64,000 bases of DNA, from the NCBI RefSeq assembly GCF_900113865.1, contig NZ_FOQY01000028.1, positions 54,505 through 118,504 on the forward strand. Reading direction: 5' to 3'. The position numbers and the translations under genes are program-made. A model generated the notes under the pieces. That model saw only the letters and a program-made list of their open reading frames with translations. It was not told the origin of the DNA and did not search any database. Positions 40,012 through 47,909 of this stretch are shown here, in pieces (position 1 is the first letter of the stretch; each line of letters starts with the position of its first letter). The DNA is from Streptosporangium canum. Its GTDB lineage: Bacteria > Actinomycetota > Actinomycetes > Streptosporangiales > Streptosporangiaceae.

Positions 40012-42207
40012 ATGAGGCGAAAACTGCTCTTAGCTCCCGCTACTAGCCTCCTTATCGTCGGATCTATCTTCGCCACGCAACCTGTCGCGAGTGCCGACCC
40101 GCCCCCTGCGTACGAGCCCACGGTCGAGTCGCTGAACAGCCATCCGGTGCCTCAGTGGTTCAACGACGACAAGTTCGGCATCTTCATCCACTGGGGCGCC
40201 TACTCGGTGCCCGCGTGGGGACCGCGCGGCAGTTACGCCGAGTGGTACGGGAACTACATGAACTCGCCCGGCAGCGCGACGAACGCCCACCACAAGGCCA
40301 CGTACGGCCAGGACTTCAACTACGACACCTTCCTGCAGCAGTGGAAGGCGGAGAAGTTCGACCCGGCCGACTGGGTCAAACTGTTCAAGGACGCCGGCGC
40401 CAAGTATTTCGTGCTGACCTCCAAGCACCACGAGGGCATGGCCCTGTGGGACAGCAAGGTCAGCGGGCGTGACAGCGTCGGCCTCGGACCCGGCCGCGAC
40501 CTGGCCAAGGAGCTGTTCGACGCGGCCCGCAAGGACGAGGCCAAACTGAAGGCCGGCTTCTACTACTCGCTCTATGAGTGGCACAACCCCCTCTACACCG
40601 GACGGCCGGCGACCAACCCCTACACGGGGGCGGAGATTCCGTACACCGGAGCACCGAGCGGCGGTGACTACGTCAAGGACTACATGCTCCCGCAGATGCG
40701 CGAGCTCATCGACGGCTACGACCCCGACATCATCTGGTGCGACGGCCAGTGGGAGAAGCCGGCCTCCTACTGGAACACCGCCGGGGTGCTCGCCGACTAC
40801 TACAACAAGGCGCTCAAGAGCGGCAAGGAGGTCGCGGTCGCCAACCGGTGCAAGATCCAGAGCGGCAACCTCGACAGCCCCGAACTGGACTTCCAGACCC
40901 CTGAGTACGCCGTCAAGCCGGACATCGATCCGGTCAAATGGGAGTCCAGCCGCGGCATCGCGCACTCCTACGGCTACAACCAGAACGAGCCGGAGGAGGA
41001 CCACCTGACCTCCGACCAGCTCGTGGACTCGCTCGTGGACATCGTCAGCAAGAACGGCAACCTGCTGCTCGACATCGGCCCGAAGGCCGACGGCACGATC
41101 CCCGAGATCCAGCGGCAGCGGCTGCTGGACATCGGTGCCTGGCTCAAGGCCAACGGCGAGGCGATCTACGGCACCACGTACTGGAACCGGGCCGAGGAGA
41201 AGGGCGGCCCCGACGACGTCCGCTACACGGTGAAGGACGGCACCCTGTACGCCACGGCGCTGAAGTGGCCAGGCGAGCAGCTTACGCTCGGCGCCGACCT
41301 GCCGGTGGACCACAGCACCCGCATCACCATGCTCGGCTCCGGCGCGCGCCTGTCGTGGAGCCGTGACGAGCAGGGCCGCGTCGTGGTGAACACCCCGCAG
41401 GAGACGGGGAAGCACGCCTACGTCTTCAAGATCGAGACGCCGGGCGTGCGCAGCCTGCTGCGCACCTCCTCCAGCCTGGCAAAGGAGATCGCCCCTGGTC
41501 AGACGATCAGCGGCGAGCTCACGGTCACCAACCCCGGCAAGAGGCACGCCCCGGCCACCGAGCTCTCCCTCACCGTGCCCCAGGGCTGGACGGCCACGCT
41601 CGGGGCACCTCGCGTGCGCCCGCTCGGTCCCGGTGAAAGCGTGAAAGTGCCGATCAGCGTGAGCGCCCCCGAGGGTGTTGCGCCGGGCCCCTACACGCTG
41701 GGCCTGTACCAGCGCACCGGGCGCATGGGGACGACCACCGCCCTGCCCCTGGCGATCAACCGGCCCAACCTCTCGCTCGGCAAGCCGGCCACGCAGAAGA
41801 GCACCGGCTACGACGCGCCGGCCTCCCGGGCCGTCGACGGCAACACCGGCGGCGACTGGAGCGCCGCAACGACGACGCACACCGCCGAGCCGGAGAAGCA
41901 GGCCTGGTGGCAGGTCGATCTCGGCGCCTCGGCCGCGCTGGACAGCGTGGACGTCTGGAACCGGCTCGACTGCTGCGCCGATCGGCTGAAGGACTTCTGG
42001 GTGATGGCCTCCGACCAGCCGTTCACCACCGACGACCTGGACCAGGCCCGCACCGCACCCGGCGTGACCGCCGTGCACGTCGGCGAGCAGGCCGGCTCGC
42101 CGAGCAAGGTCAAGCTGCCCGAGGGCACCAGGGGCAGGTACGTCAGGATCCAGCTCGCCTCGCCGTCCAACCCGCTGTCCCTGGCCGAGGTCCAGGTCAG
42201 AGGCTAG
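40012..42207 (+). CDS. Secreted alpha-L-fucosidase, GH29, with NEW3 and F5/8-type lectin domains
   Basis: Start chosen at ATG 40012 (GGAG 7 nt upstream; signal peptide MRRKLLLAPATSLLIVG to about ASA-DP). The 731-residue protein has a GH29 catalytic barrel: WFNDDKFGIFIHWGAYSVPA (about 45), YFVLTSKHHEGMALWDS, DIIWCDGQWE with the expected nucleophile Asp (about 240), and NLLLDIGPKADG. A NEW3-like beta sandwich follows (about 480-580), then a C-terminal discoidin/fucolectin-like module (NLSLGKPATQKSTGYD, RAVDGNTGGDWS, NRLDCCADRLKDF). It removes alpha-L-fucose from glycans outside the cell and anchors itself to carbohydrate. Confidence 0.95.
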   Translation: MRRKLLLAPATSLLIVGSIFATQPVASADPPPAYEPTVESLNSHPVPQWFNDDKFGIFIHWGAYSVPAWGPRGSYAEWYGNYMNSPGSATNAHHKATYGQDFNYDTFLQQWKAEKFDPADWVKLFKDAGAKYFVLTSKHHEGMALWDSKVSGRDSVGLGPGRDLAKELFDAARKDEAKLKAGFYYSLYEWHNPLYTGRPATNPYTGAEIPYTGAPSGGDYVKDYMLPQMRELIDGYDPDIIWCDGQWEKPASYWNTAGVLADYYNKALKSGKEVAVANRCKIQSGNLDSPELDFQTPEYAVKPDIDPVKWESSRGIAHSYGYNQNEPEEDHLTSDQLVDSLVDIVSKNGNLLLDIGPKADGTIPEIQRQRLLDIGAWLKANGEAIYGTTYWNRAEEKGGPDDVRYTVKDGTLYATALKWPGEQLTLGADLPVDHSTRITMLGSGARLSWSRDEQGRVVVNTPQETGKHAYVFKIETPGVRSLLRTSSSLAKEIAPGQTISGELTVTNPGKRHAPATELSLTVPQGWTATLGAPRVRPLGPGESVKVPISVSAPEGVAPGPYTLGLYQRTGRMGTTTALPLAINRPNLSLGKPATQKSTGYDAPASRAVDGNTGGDWSAATTTHTAEPEKQAWWQVDLGASAALDSVDVWNRLDCCADRLKDFWVMASDQPFTTDDLDQARTAPGVTAVHVGEQAGSPSKVKLPEGTRGRYVRIQLASPSNPLSLAEVQVRG

Positions 42208-42259
42208 GCGTATTGACCAGGAGCGTTGCCGACGGCAAGGCCTCATCCATAGCGGAGAT

Positions 42260-42300
42260 CTCCGGTGCGGCGAAGGTGTCGAGTCTTCACCGCACCGGAG
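42260..42300 (+). terminator. Strong hairpin terminator of the fucosidase gene
   Basis: CTCCGGTGCGG (42260-42270) pairs perfectly with CCGCACCGGAG (42290-42300); GAAG and CTTC pair inside. It is 53 nt after the stop codon. Confidence 0.75.
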
Positions 42301-42358
42301 GTCTTCGCGCCTCACCGCGACGCCCGGCTGACGGAGCGACCGGCGCGCTTCGAGGGCC

Positions 42359-42481
42359 ATGCGCGCGGGCCGCGATTCCGAACTCGTTTGCCTCGCGGTG
42401 GCCCAGACCCTGCTCGGTCACCACTGCGAGGTCCGCTGGTTGCGCTTCGCCCGCACGCTGTCGACGACGGGTGAAAACTGA
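42359..42481 (+). mobile_element. IS982-type transposase, N-terminal remnant
   Basis: The frame reads RDSELVCLAVAQTLLGHHCE then VRWLRFARTLS and stops at 42479. (S)DxELVCLAVAQxLLGxxSExRWLRxxR is the conserved N-terminal block of actinobacterial IS982 transposases. The rest of the gene is missing. Confidence 0.6.
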
Positions 42482-42596
42482 CCCCGTGGCGACGGGCGGG
42501 TTCTAGACTCGTTTCTAGATCTCGCCGCAACACTTGGTACGAAGGGCGTTGCCACGACCAAGCCGTTTGACGAGGGCGGGGCCGGCTCGGATTCCG

Positions 42597-43349
42597 CTAA
42601 GCAGGGGTGAGAACGCAGAACTCGTTGCCCTCCGGGTCGGCGAGGACCGTCCACGGCACGTCGCCCTGGCCCACGTCGATGCCGGTGGCGCCGAGAGCCC
42701 GCAGCCGGGCCGCCTCCGCCTCCTGATCGTCACCGGGGTACGGGCGGAGGTCGAGATGAACGCGCGGCCGAACTGCCCGGTTCCATACGGTCTTCACGTC
42801 GGGCGTGCGGTGGAACACCAGATACGGGCCGACGTCCTTGGCGGAGCGCAGCACCGCGTGATCGTCGGTTACCTCGTGCAGGGTCCAGTCCATCGCCTCG
42901 TCCCAGAATCGGGCCATGGCCCGCGGGTCCGCGCAGTCAAGCACCACCGCGGCCATCGGTCCGGTGTCCCGGTAGATCGGTCGAGGCTCCAGCACGCAGA
43001 ACTCGTTGCCCTCCGGGTCGGCGAGGACCGTCCACGGCACGTCGCCCTGGCCCACGTCGGCGGGCGTCGCGCCGAGCTCCCGCAGGCGCGCGACCAGGTC
43101 TGCCTGATGGGCGGCGGAGGTCGTGGCGAGATCGATGTGCACGCGGTTCTTCACCGTTTTGGGTTGCGGGTCGGCGACGACGTCGATGCAGACGGCGGTG
43201 GCACCGGGATAGACGAAGCCCACGGGCTCGAGGTTGGTCACGCCGGGTTCCTCGCTGTCGACACCCCAGTCGAGCACCTCCGCCCAGAACCGGCCGAGCG
43301 CCGAGTCATCCCGAGCCTTCATATGAATCTGAACAAGCCGCGTCGCCAT
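42597..43349 (-). CDS. VOC-family protein with two glyoxalase-like domains
   Basis: Start chosen at ATG 43349 (MATRLVQIHMKARD), giving 250 residues made of two vicinal-oxygen-chelate units (about 1-120 and 125-250). Each ends in the same GQGDVPWTVLADPEGNEFCV block, and the DNA for this block is identical over 66 bp in the two copies. Such proteins are annotated as glyoxalase or resistance-like; the metal ligands expected in true glyoxalases are not conserved enough to name a reaction. It lies alone, next to IS remnants on both sides. Confidence 0.87.
   Translation of the reverse strand: MATRLVQIHMKARDDSALGRFWAEVLDWGVDSEEPGVTNLEPVGFVYPGATAVCIDVVADPQPKTVKNRVHIDLATTSAAHQADLVARLRELGATPADVGQGDVPWTVLADPEGNEFCVLEPRPIYRDTGPMAAVVLDCADPRAMARFWDEAMDWTLHEVTDDHAVLRSAKDVGPYLVFHRTPDVKTVWNRAVRPRVHLDLRPYPGDDQEAEAARLRALGATGIDVGQGDVPWTVLADPEGNEFCVLTPA
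42613..42678 (-). repeat. 66-bp intragenic direct repeat, copy A (C-terminal domain)
   Basis: Identical over 66 bp to 42994-43059; the copies are 381 bp (127 codons) apart and in the same frame, each encoding the end of one VOC domain. Confidence 0.9.
42994..43059 (-). repeat. 66-bp intragenic direct repeat, copy B (N-terminal domain)
   Basis: Partner of 42613-42678. Perfect identity, including synonymous positions, indicates recent gene conversion or duplication inside the gene. Confidence 0.9.
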
Positions 43350-43369
43350 GCCGCCGATCCTATGCCCGT

Positions 43370-43410
43370 TTGACATCCTCCCCTTCGTGCTCGTGGCCGA
43401 GGGGGATTCC
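43370..43410 (-). mobile_element. Possible right-end hairpin of an IS200/IS605-type element
   Basis: TTTGACATCCTCCCC followed after about 17 nt by GAGGGGGATTCC resembles the subterminal hairpin (GACAT-CTCCCC…GGGGATTCC) commonly found at the right end of tnpB-bearing elements in actinobacteria. No tnpB frame is left beside it. A TnpB fragment exists 8 kb away at 51.2 kb. Confidence 0.35.
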
Positions 43411-43588
43411 ACCCCGTTCCCATGCTGAGAAGATCCTCGTTTCGGCCGGCGAGCCTGCGGGACTCATCGTCGATGCCCTTGATCAGGCCGAAGCGGCGTA
43501 GTGCGACGTGTGCTTTATACACGTCGCCTGTGAGCCCGACGACATTTGTCCAAGACTGACAGTCGGCAGCCCATGCATCGTCTGCCGC

Positions 43589-44425
43589 ATGAGTGAGTAC
43601 AACCTTGAGCAGTCGCATGGGATGCACGTGGTCCACTACGGCCCGCGGGAGGCGCCGCCGCTGTTGCTCATACACGGATCGGGGTTCTCGGGTGCTTCCT
43701 GGAACCCGGTGGTCCCGGCACTCGCCGGCCACCATCACGTCATCCGGGTCGACCTCCCGGGCTGCGGCCAGTCCCCGCCCGCGCTGTCATACGACGTGCC
43801 CGTGCAGGCGGGCCGGGTGGCGGCGCTGCTCGACGACCTCGGCCTTCGTCGCGTCACCACGGTCGGGCACTCCAGCGGCGGCTACATCGCCACCGCGCTC
43901 GCCGAACAGCGCCCCGACCTGGTGAGGTCGCTCGCGCTGATCAGCACCGGCCCGAGTCCCGATGCGCTCCTTCCGCAGCCGTTGCCCCTTCGGGTCCTGT
44001 TGGCCCCGCCTTTCGGCCCGCTCCTGTGGTCGAGGCGTTCGGACGCGGTGATCCGCAGGGGGATAAGCGCGACGTGCGCTCGCCCCGTGAATATCCCAGA
44101 CGACTTGGTCGCCGATGTACGGGGCACCACGTACCGCACGTTCAGGACGGTGCTGCGCCGCAACACTGCGTATATCGCCCAGCGGAGCATGTCCGAACGT
44201 CTCGCCGCCCTCGAAGTCCCAATGCTGGTGATCTTCGGCACTGCCGACCGCCGCTGGGAGCCGTCGTCGGCGCACCAGTACGACGCGGTGCCGAACGCGC
44301 GGGTCGAACTGCTGCCCGGCGTCGGGCACATACCCATGTTCGAAGCGCCCGAGACGACCGGCGAACTGCTGCTGGGCTTCACGGCAACGGCCGCTGACAG
44401 CCCGCCGGTGATCCCTAATGCCTAG
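43589..44425 (+). CDS. Alpha/beta-fold hydrolase
   Basis: Start chosen at ATG 43589 (MSEYNLEQSHGMHVVHYG); the frame extends upstream without similarity. The 278-residue protein shows the oxyanion strand LLLIHGSGFSGASWNPV (about 25-40), the nucleophile elbow GHSSGGYIA (about 98), the acid region VIFGTADRRWEP (about 215) and His in PGVGHIPMFEAPE (about 250). It is cytoplasmic with unknown substrate. It is followed after 9 nt by an AraC-family gene on the same strand, so the two form an operon. Confidence 0.88.
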   Translation: MSEYNLEQSHGMHVVHYGPREAPPLLLIHGSGFSGASWNPVVPALAGHHHVIRVDLPGCGQSPPALSYDVPVQAGRVAALLDDLGLRRVTTVGHSSGGYIATALAEQRPDLVRSLALISTGPSPDALLPQPLPLRVLLAPPFGPLLWSRRSDAVIRRGISATCARPVNIPDDLVADVRGTTYRTFRTVLRRNTAYIAQRSMSERLAALEVPMLVIFGTADRRWEPSSAHQYDAVPNARVELLPGVGHIPMFEAPETTGELLLGFTATAADSPPVIPNA

Positions 44426-44434
44426 AATGGTGAC

Positions 44435-45310
44435 GTGCTGTCGACCGGGATGCCACCCGACTGGGCATGGATGGACATCGCAGTCCCGCGCCGCTCAGGC
44501 CGGCTGCCCGGGATCAGCATGGCCGGATTCCGCCGACGTGCCTCCGCACTCGTGGACATCGCCATGGTCGCGCACCCATCCGTCACCCTGATCATCGACC
44601 TGAGCGAGGGAGAAGGCCTCGTCTACGACACCCATGGCCGACACGAACGCGGCAGTGTCGTCATCGGGCTCCTCCCCGGCGATCTTCGAGCAACCGGCCG
44701 GAGTGTCGGCGAGTGCCTCCAGATCCGGTTGGAGCCGGCCGCGGCAGCTGCGGTGTTCAGCGCAGCGACCGAGCTCAGCGGGACGGTGGTATCCCTCGAG
44801 GATGTCTGGGGCCGCGACGCCGGGCGAGCCGAGGACAGACTGCGCGCCGCCGCGTCGTGGGACGAACGGTTCACGATCGCGGTGGAAATCCTCGGCCGAC
44901 GGCTGGGGGCCCGCCCACCCGTCGATCCGGAAGTCGTCCACACCTGGCGACGGACGCTCGCCAGCCGGGGGCGGGTGCGGGTCGACGGCCTGGCGGACGA
45001 GGTCGGCTGGAGCCGCAAACGCCTGTGGTCCCGCTTCCGGTCCCAGCTGGGCATCACACCCAAACGCGCCGCCCGACTGGTGCGGTTCGACCACGCCGCC
45101 CACCTTCTCGCGGCGGGTCATGCCGCCGCCGGCGTTGCCGCCGAGAGCGGCTACGTCGACCAGCCCCACCTCCATCGCGAGGTCAAGGCGTTCGCCGGGG
45201 TTACGCCCACGGCCGTAGCCGTCGCGCCGTGGCTCGCGATCGACGACGTTGCGTGGCCGGTCATCGACTCGCCGGCCGCTACCTGGCCGACGCCACCATC
45301 GGCTGCCTGA
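44435..45310 (+). CDS. AraC-family transcriptional regulator
   Basis: A 291-residue regulator starting at GTG 44435. The C-terminal double HTH is at about residues 180-275 (VDGLADEVGWSRKRLWSRFR, then AAGVAAESGYVDQPHLHREV and FAGVTPTAV). The N-terminal part is a cupin-like sensor without obvious ligand motif. Cotranscribed with the alpha/beta hydrolase 9 nt upstream, it probably controls that small operon. Confidence 0.9.
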   Translation: MLSTGMPPDWAWMDIAVPRRSGRLPGISMAGFRRRASALVDIAMVAHPSVTLIIDLSEGEGLVYDTHGRHERGSVVIGLLPGDLRATGRSVGECLQIRLEPAAAAAVFSAATELSGTVVSLEDVWGRDAGRAEDRLRAAASWDERFTIAVEILGRRLGARPPVDPEVVHTWRRTLASRGRVRVDGLADEVGWSRKRLWSRFRSQLGITPKRAARLVRFDHAAHLLAAGHAAAGVAAESGYVDQPHLHREVKAFAGVTPTAVAVAPWLAIDDVAWPVIDSPAATWPTPPSAA

Positions 45311-45534
45311 TGCTCTGGCTCCGCCACGCCGAATTGTCAGACACTCTCTAGCAGAGGACTCGAAGTCCCGGTATCTGTGCAGGCGTTCACCCGGTTCCTG
45401 TCGATCACCACTCGCCGGTTTCGAACCGCAGGACCTTGAGGGACGCGTGCCTGACGGGCCGCGAGCGGATCCAGGCCCCTGCGGAGGCTCGCTGCGCGCA
45501 ATCTCGGAAGGGAACTCATCTGCCGGCAGGGGCT
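45311..45534. other. Intergenic region between convergent genes
   Basis: About 220 bp. The minus strand has a short frame reading RRVVIDRNRVNACTDTGTSS that could be a transposase tail, but the match is too weak to name. Confidence 0.3.
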
Positions 45535-46194
45535 CTACGGCAGGTCAACTTCCCCGGAGTGGTTTCGCCGCCCCCGCAGACCGAGGAAGCGGACCGCCAC
45601 CACACCGATGGTCACAGCAGCTGTCGTCCACACAACCCATTGCCCGATAGTCATGATCACCTCATTCCTGCCGGGTGGCATCGCGACCATCTGGACGGCC
45701 GCGCCGACCGGCACGGTCACTTTGGCGAGCACACCGATCGCTCCCGGCCGTCTGGCGCATGACCCTATGGCACCCAAAATCGGCCCGAGCAGAACACTCG
45801 CCGCCCACCAGTAGACCGTGTCATGCCCGTAGGAGCCAAGCGGGACATCGTGGACCACCGTATCCATGGCGTAGTACGCCGCCGTGGCGGCGAGCAGGGT
45901 CACCACACCGGCAACGGCGCCCCGGGCCGGCGTCCGGGCCCCAAGGCCGCTCCGCTTGGCGCGGGTGGCAAGAAACCCCGCCAGCACCGCCAGCCCGGCC
46001 CAGGCCCAGCCGGAGTCCAGCAGCCCGCTCACGATCTCAATGATCGACCACCCGCTGGTCGTCGCTTCCCGGCTTTCCAGATCCACAGAAAGATGGGCTA
46101 CGGCGTTGGCCAGGGAGGTAGCCGCACCAAACACCGCGCCGGCCGCCAGGACGCCCACCAGGCTTTTCCAGCCGGGTCGCGGGTTGTCGTTCAT
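45535..46194 (-). CDS. Six-helix membrane protein, DUF6518-like
   Basis: Start chosen at ATG 46194 (MNDNPRPGWKSLVGVLAAGA), 219 residues; the frame is open further upstream without membrane character. Hydrophobic segments are at about 10-32, 45-75 (LLDSGWAWAGLAVLAGFLAT), 87-105, 118-140, 152-170 and 180-205. The GWAWAGLAV, AAYYAMDTV and WWAASVLLGPILGAIG stretches resemble actinobacterial DUF6518 proteins of unknown function. No neighbour suggests a role. Confidence 0.72.
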   Translation of the reverse strand: MNDNPRPGWKSLVGVLAAGAVFGAATSLANAVAHLSVDLESREATTSGWSIIEIVSGLLDSGWAWAGLAVLAGFLATRAKRSGLGARTPARGAVAGVVTLLAATAAYYAMDTVVHDVPLGSYGHDTVYWWAASVLLGPILGAIGSCARRPGAIGVLAKVTVPVGAAVQMVAMPPGRNEVIMTIGQWVVWTTAAVTIGVVAVRFLGLRGRRNHSGEVDLP

Positions 46195-46580
46195 GGACGA
46201 CATTCTGCCGAACCAGGTCGTCACGTGCGCCGTCGGAAGGAAGCCGGAGCAGGTTCCCGTCGGGGCATCAGCGGCATATGCCGGGGGCGCCGAGCAGTCC
46301 GCGGGCTCGGTGCCGCTGCAGCTCATGGACGTAAGCAATACATACGCATCCGGCAACATGTGGACCGGCGCGGCAGCCGCGGCCAGCCTACCTGCCTGAC
46401 GTGCCTTAACGACCTTCACGCATCTGACCAGCTCGTTCGCTTGACAACCCCAGACAACGATCGCCACAGCCCTTGGCGTCGATGATGGGCCAGGAGCGCA
46501 CCGGCTCCGTGGGTGCCATGGTCGGCGAAGGCGGCATCTGCCGCGCCGGTTTGTCGGTGGGGTGACCTAATGTCCCGGCC

Positions 46581-47909
46581 ATGACTTCAGCGACGCAGGC
46601 GTACACATACGCCGCGCCCTCCTCTCTTGTCGACGGTCGTCTCGGATTGGCGACCTCCGGCGGGCGGGCCCTGTCCGGCCCGGCCGTGGCCCCCCGGTTC
46701 TTCAGCGGCGTGGTGACACAGGCGGCCCCCGCCGCGGCGGCCCTGCTCGGCGTCGCCGACGTGGCGCTGGCCCGCTACCACCAACCTCAGGCGCGGCCCG
46801 GCTGGGTGCGCGACCCGGTGGTGACGTGCAATGGCGACCGGTTGCGGTTCGAGTCGTTCTCGGCCTGCGGCGGCGTGTACGCCCGGCTTGATCTGCTGAA
46901 CGGCGCGCTCGACGGCGAGGTGTTCGACCGGGGCACCACCAACGTCGACGTGAACGCGCCGCTCCGGGAGGCGCTGGCGCGCATCGGCGCGCGTGACCCG
47001 TTGCACCTGGGGGTCGGGCTCGACGAGCTGGTCGTGACCACGATGGACGGCGCGGTGGTGGAGAAGAAGGTGCCGCTGCCCGAGCGCTGGTTACGCGGCT
47101 TCGCCGAGGTGCAGGTCATCGCCTCGGGCATGGACCAGCGCGGTGAGCTGGCCGGCATGGCGGCGGTGCGGTTCCTGCGCGGGCTGCCCAAGAAGGGCAC
47201 GGTGTGGGTGGCGCAGGCGGGGCGGGAGCTGAAGGTCTCCGACCGCCAGGTTCCGGGCTCGGTCCAGCTCGCCGGCCCCAACCGGCTCGGCACCCTCCTG
47301 CCGCTGCTGCGCTTCGCGAAGTCCCTCCGGGTGTACGGCCCGGCCGACGCCGCCTCCAGCGCCTGGGAGCTGGAGCTCCCCGGCATGCGCTACACGCTCA
47401 CCCTCTCGCCCGAGCGCTGGCGCGGCTTCTCCGGTGAGGGCGCGGTGCTCGATGACCTGGCCACCGACGAGGCCGAGAACGACGCCGACGTGGTGGGCAT
47501 GCTGCTCAACTTCGAACCCGAGGTCGAGATCGGCCTGCTGGCCGACCGCGCGGGCATGCCCGCCGACCGGGTGCGGGCCGCGTTGACGCAGCTCGGCGTC
47601 GCCGGCCGGGTCGGCTACGACCTGTCGGAGGCCGCCCACTTCCACCGTGAGCTGCCCTATGACAAGGACAACGTGATCCTGCTCAACCCGCGGCTGGCCA
47701 AGGCGCGCAAGCTCGTCGACGCGGGCGCCGTGCACCTCGAAGGCGAGCTGGCCACCGTCCATACCTCGGGCGGCGCGCGCCGGGTCTCGCCGGCCGACGG
47801 ATCCTGCACCTGCGAGTGGTGGTGGGACCATCGCGGCTCCCGGGGGCCGTGCAAACACGTGCTGGCCGCCCGGATCGTCGCCCGCGCCGCCGTGGAGGTC
47901 TCCCGATGA
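46581..47909 (+). CDS. SWIM zinc-finger family protein
   Basis: A 442-residue protein. The C-terminus carries a SWIM zinc finger CxCx(12)CxH (CTCEWWWDHRGSRGPCKH, about residues 412-429). The N-terminal region (LATSGGRALSGPAVAPRFFS, ALLGVADVALARYHQPQ, RLRFESFSACGGVYARLDLL) matches a conserved actinobacterial family that pairs with DUF6493-like proteins. SWIM fingers bind DNA or protein. Its stop overlaps the next gene by 4 nt (ATGA at 47906-47909), so the two products are made together and probably act together. Function is unknown. Upstream, 46472-46580 holds only a short promoter region. Confidence 0.88.
   Translation: MTSATQAYTYAAPSSLVDGRLGLATSGGRALSGPAVAPRFFSGVVTQAAPAAAALLGVADVALARYHQPQARPGWVRDPVVTCNGDRLRFESFSACGGVYARLDLLNGALDGEVFDRGTTNVDVNAPLREALARIGARDPLHLGVGLDELVVTTMDGAVVEKKVPLPERWLRGFAEVQVIASGMDQRGELAGMAAVRFLRGLPKKGTVWVAQAGRELKVSDRQVPGSVQLAGPNRLGTLLPLLRFAKSLRVYGPADAASSAWELELPGMRYTLTLSPERWRGFSGEGAVLDDLATDEAENDADVVGMLLNFEPEVEIGLLADRAGMPADRVRAALTQLGVAGRVGYDLSEAAHFHRELPYDKDNVILLNPRLAKARKLVDAGAVHLEGELATVHTSGGARRVSPADGSCTCEWWWDHRGSRGPCKHVLAARIVARAAVEVSR

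Noticed and set aside
45415..45445. tRNA-like T-arm (GGTTTCGAACC)
   Set aside because: No acceptor, D or anticodon arm can be built around it; it is an isolated similarity.
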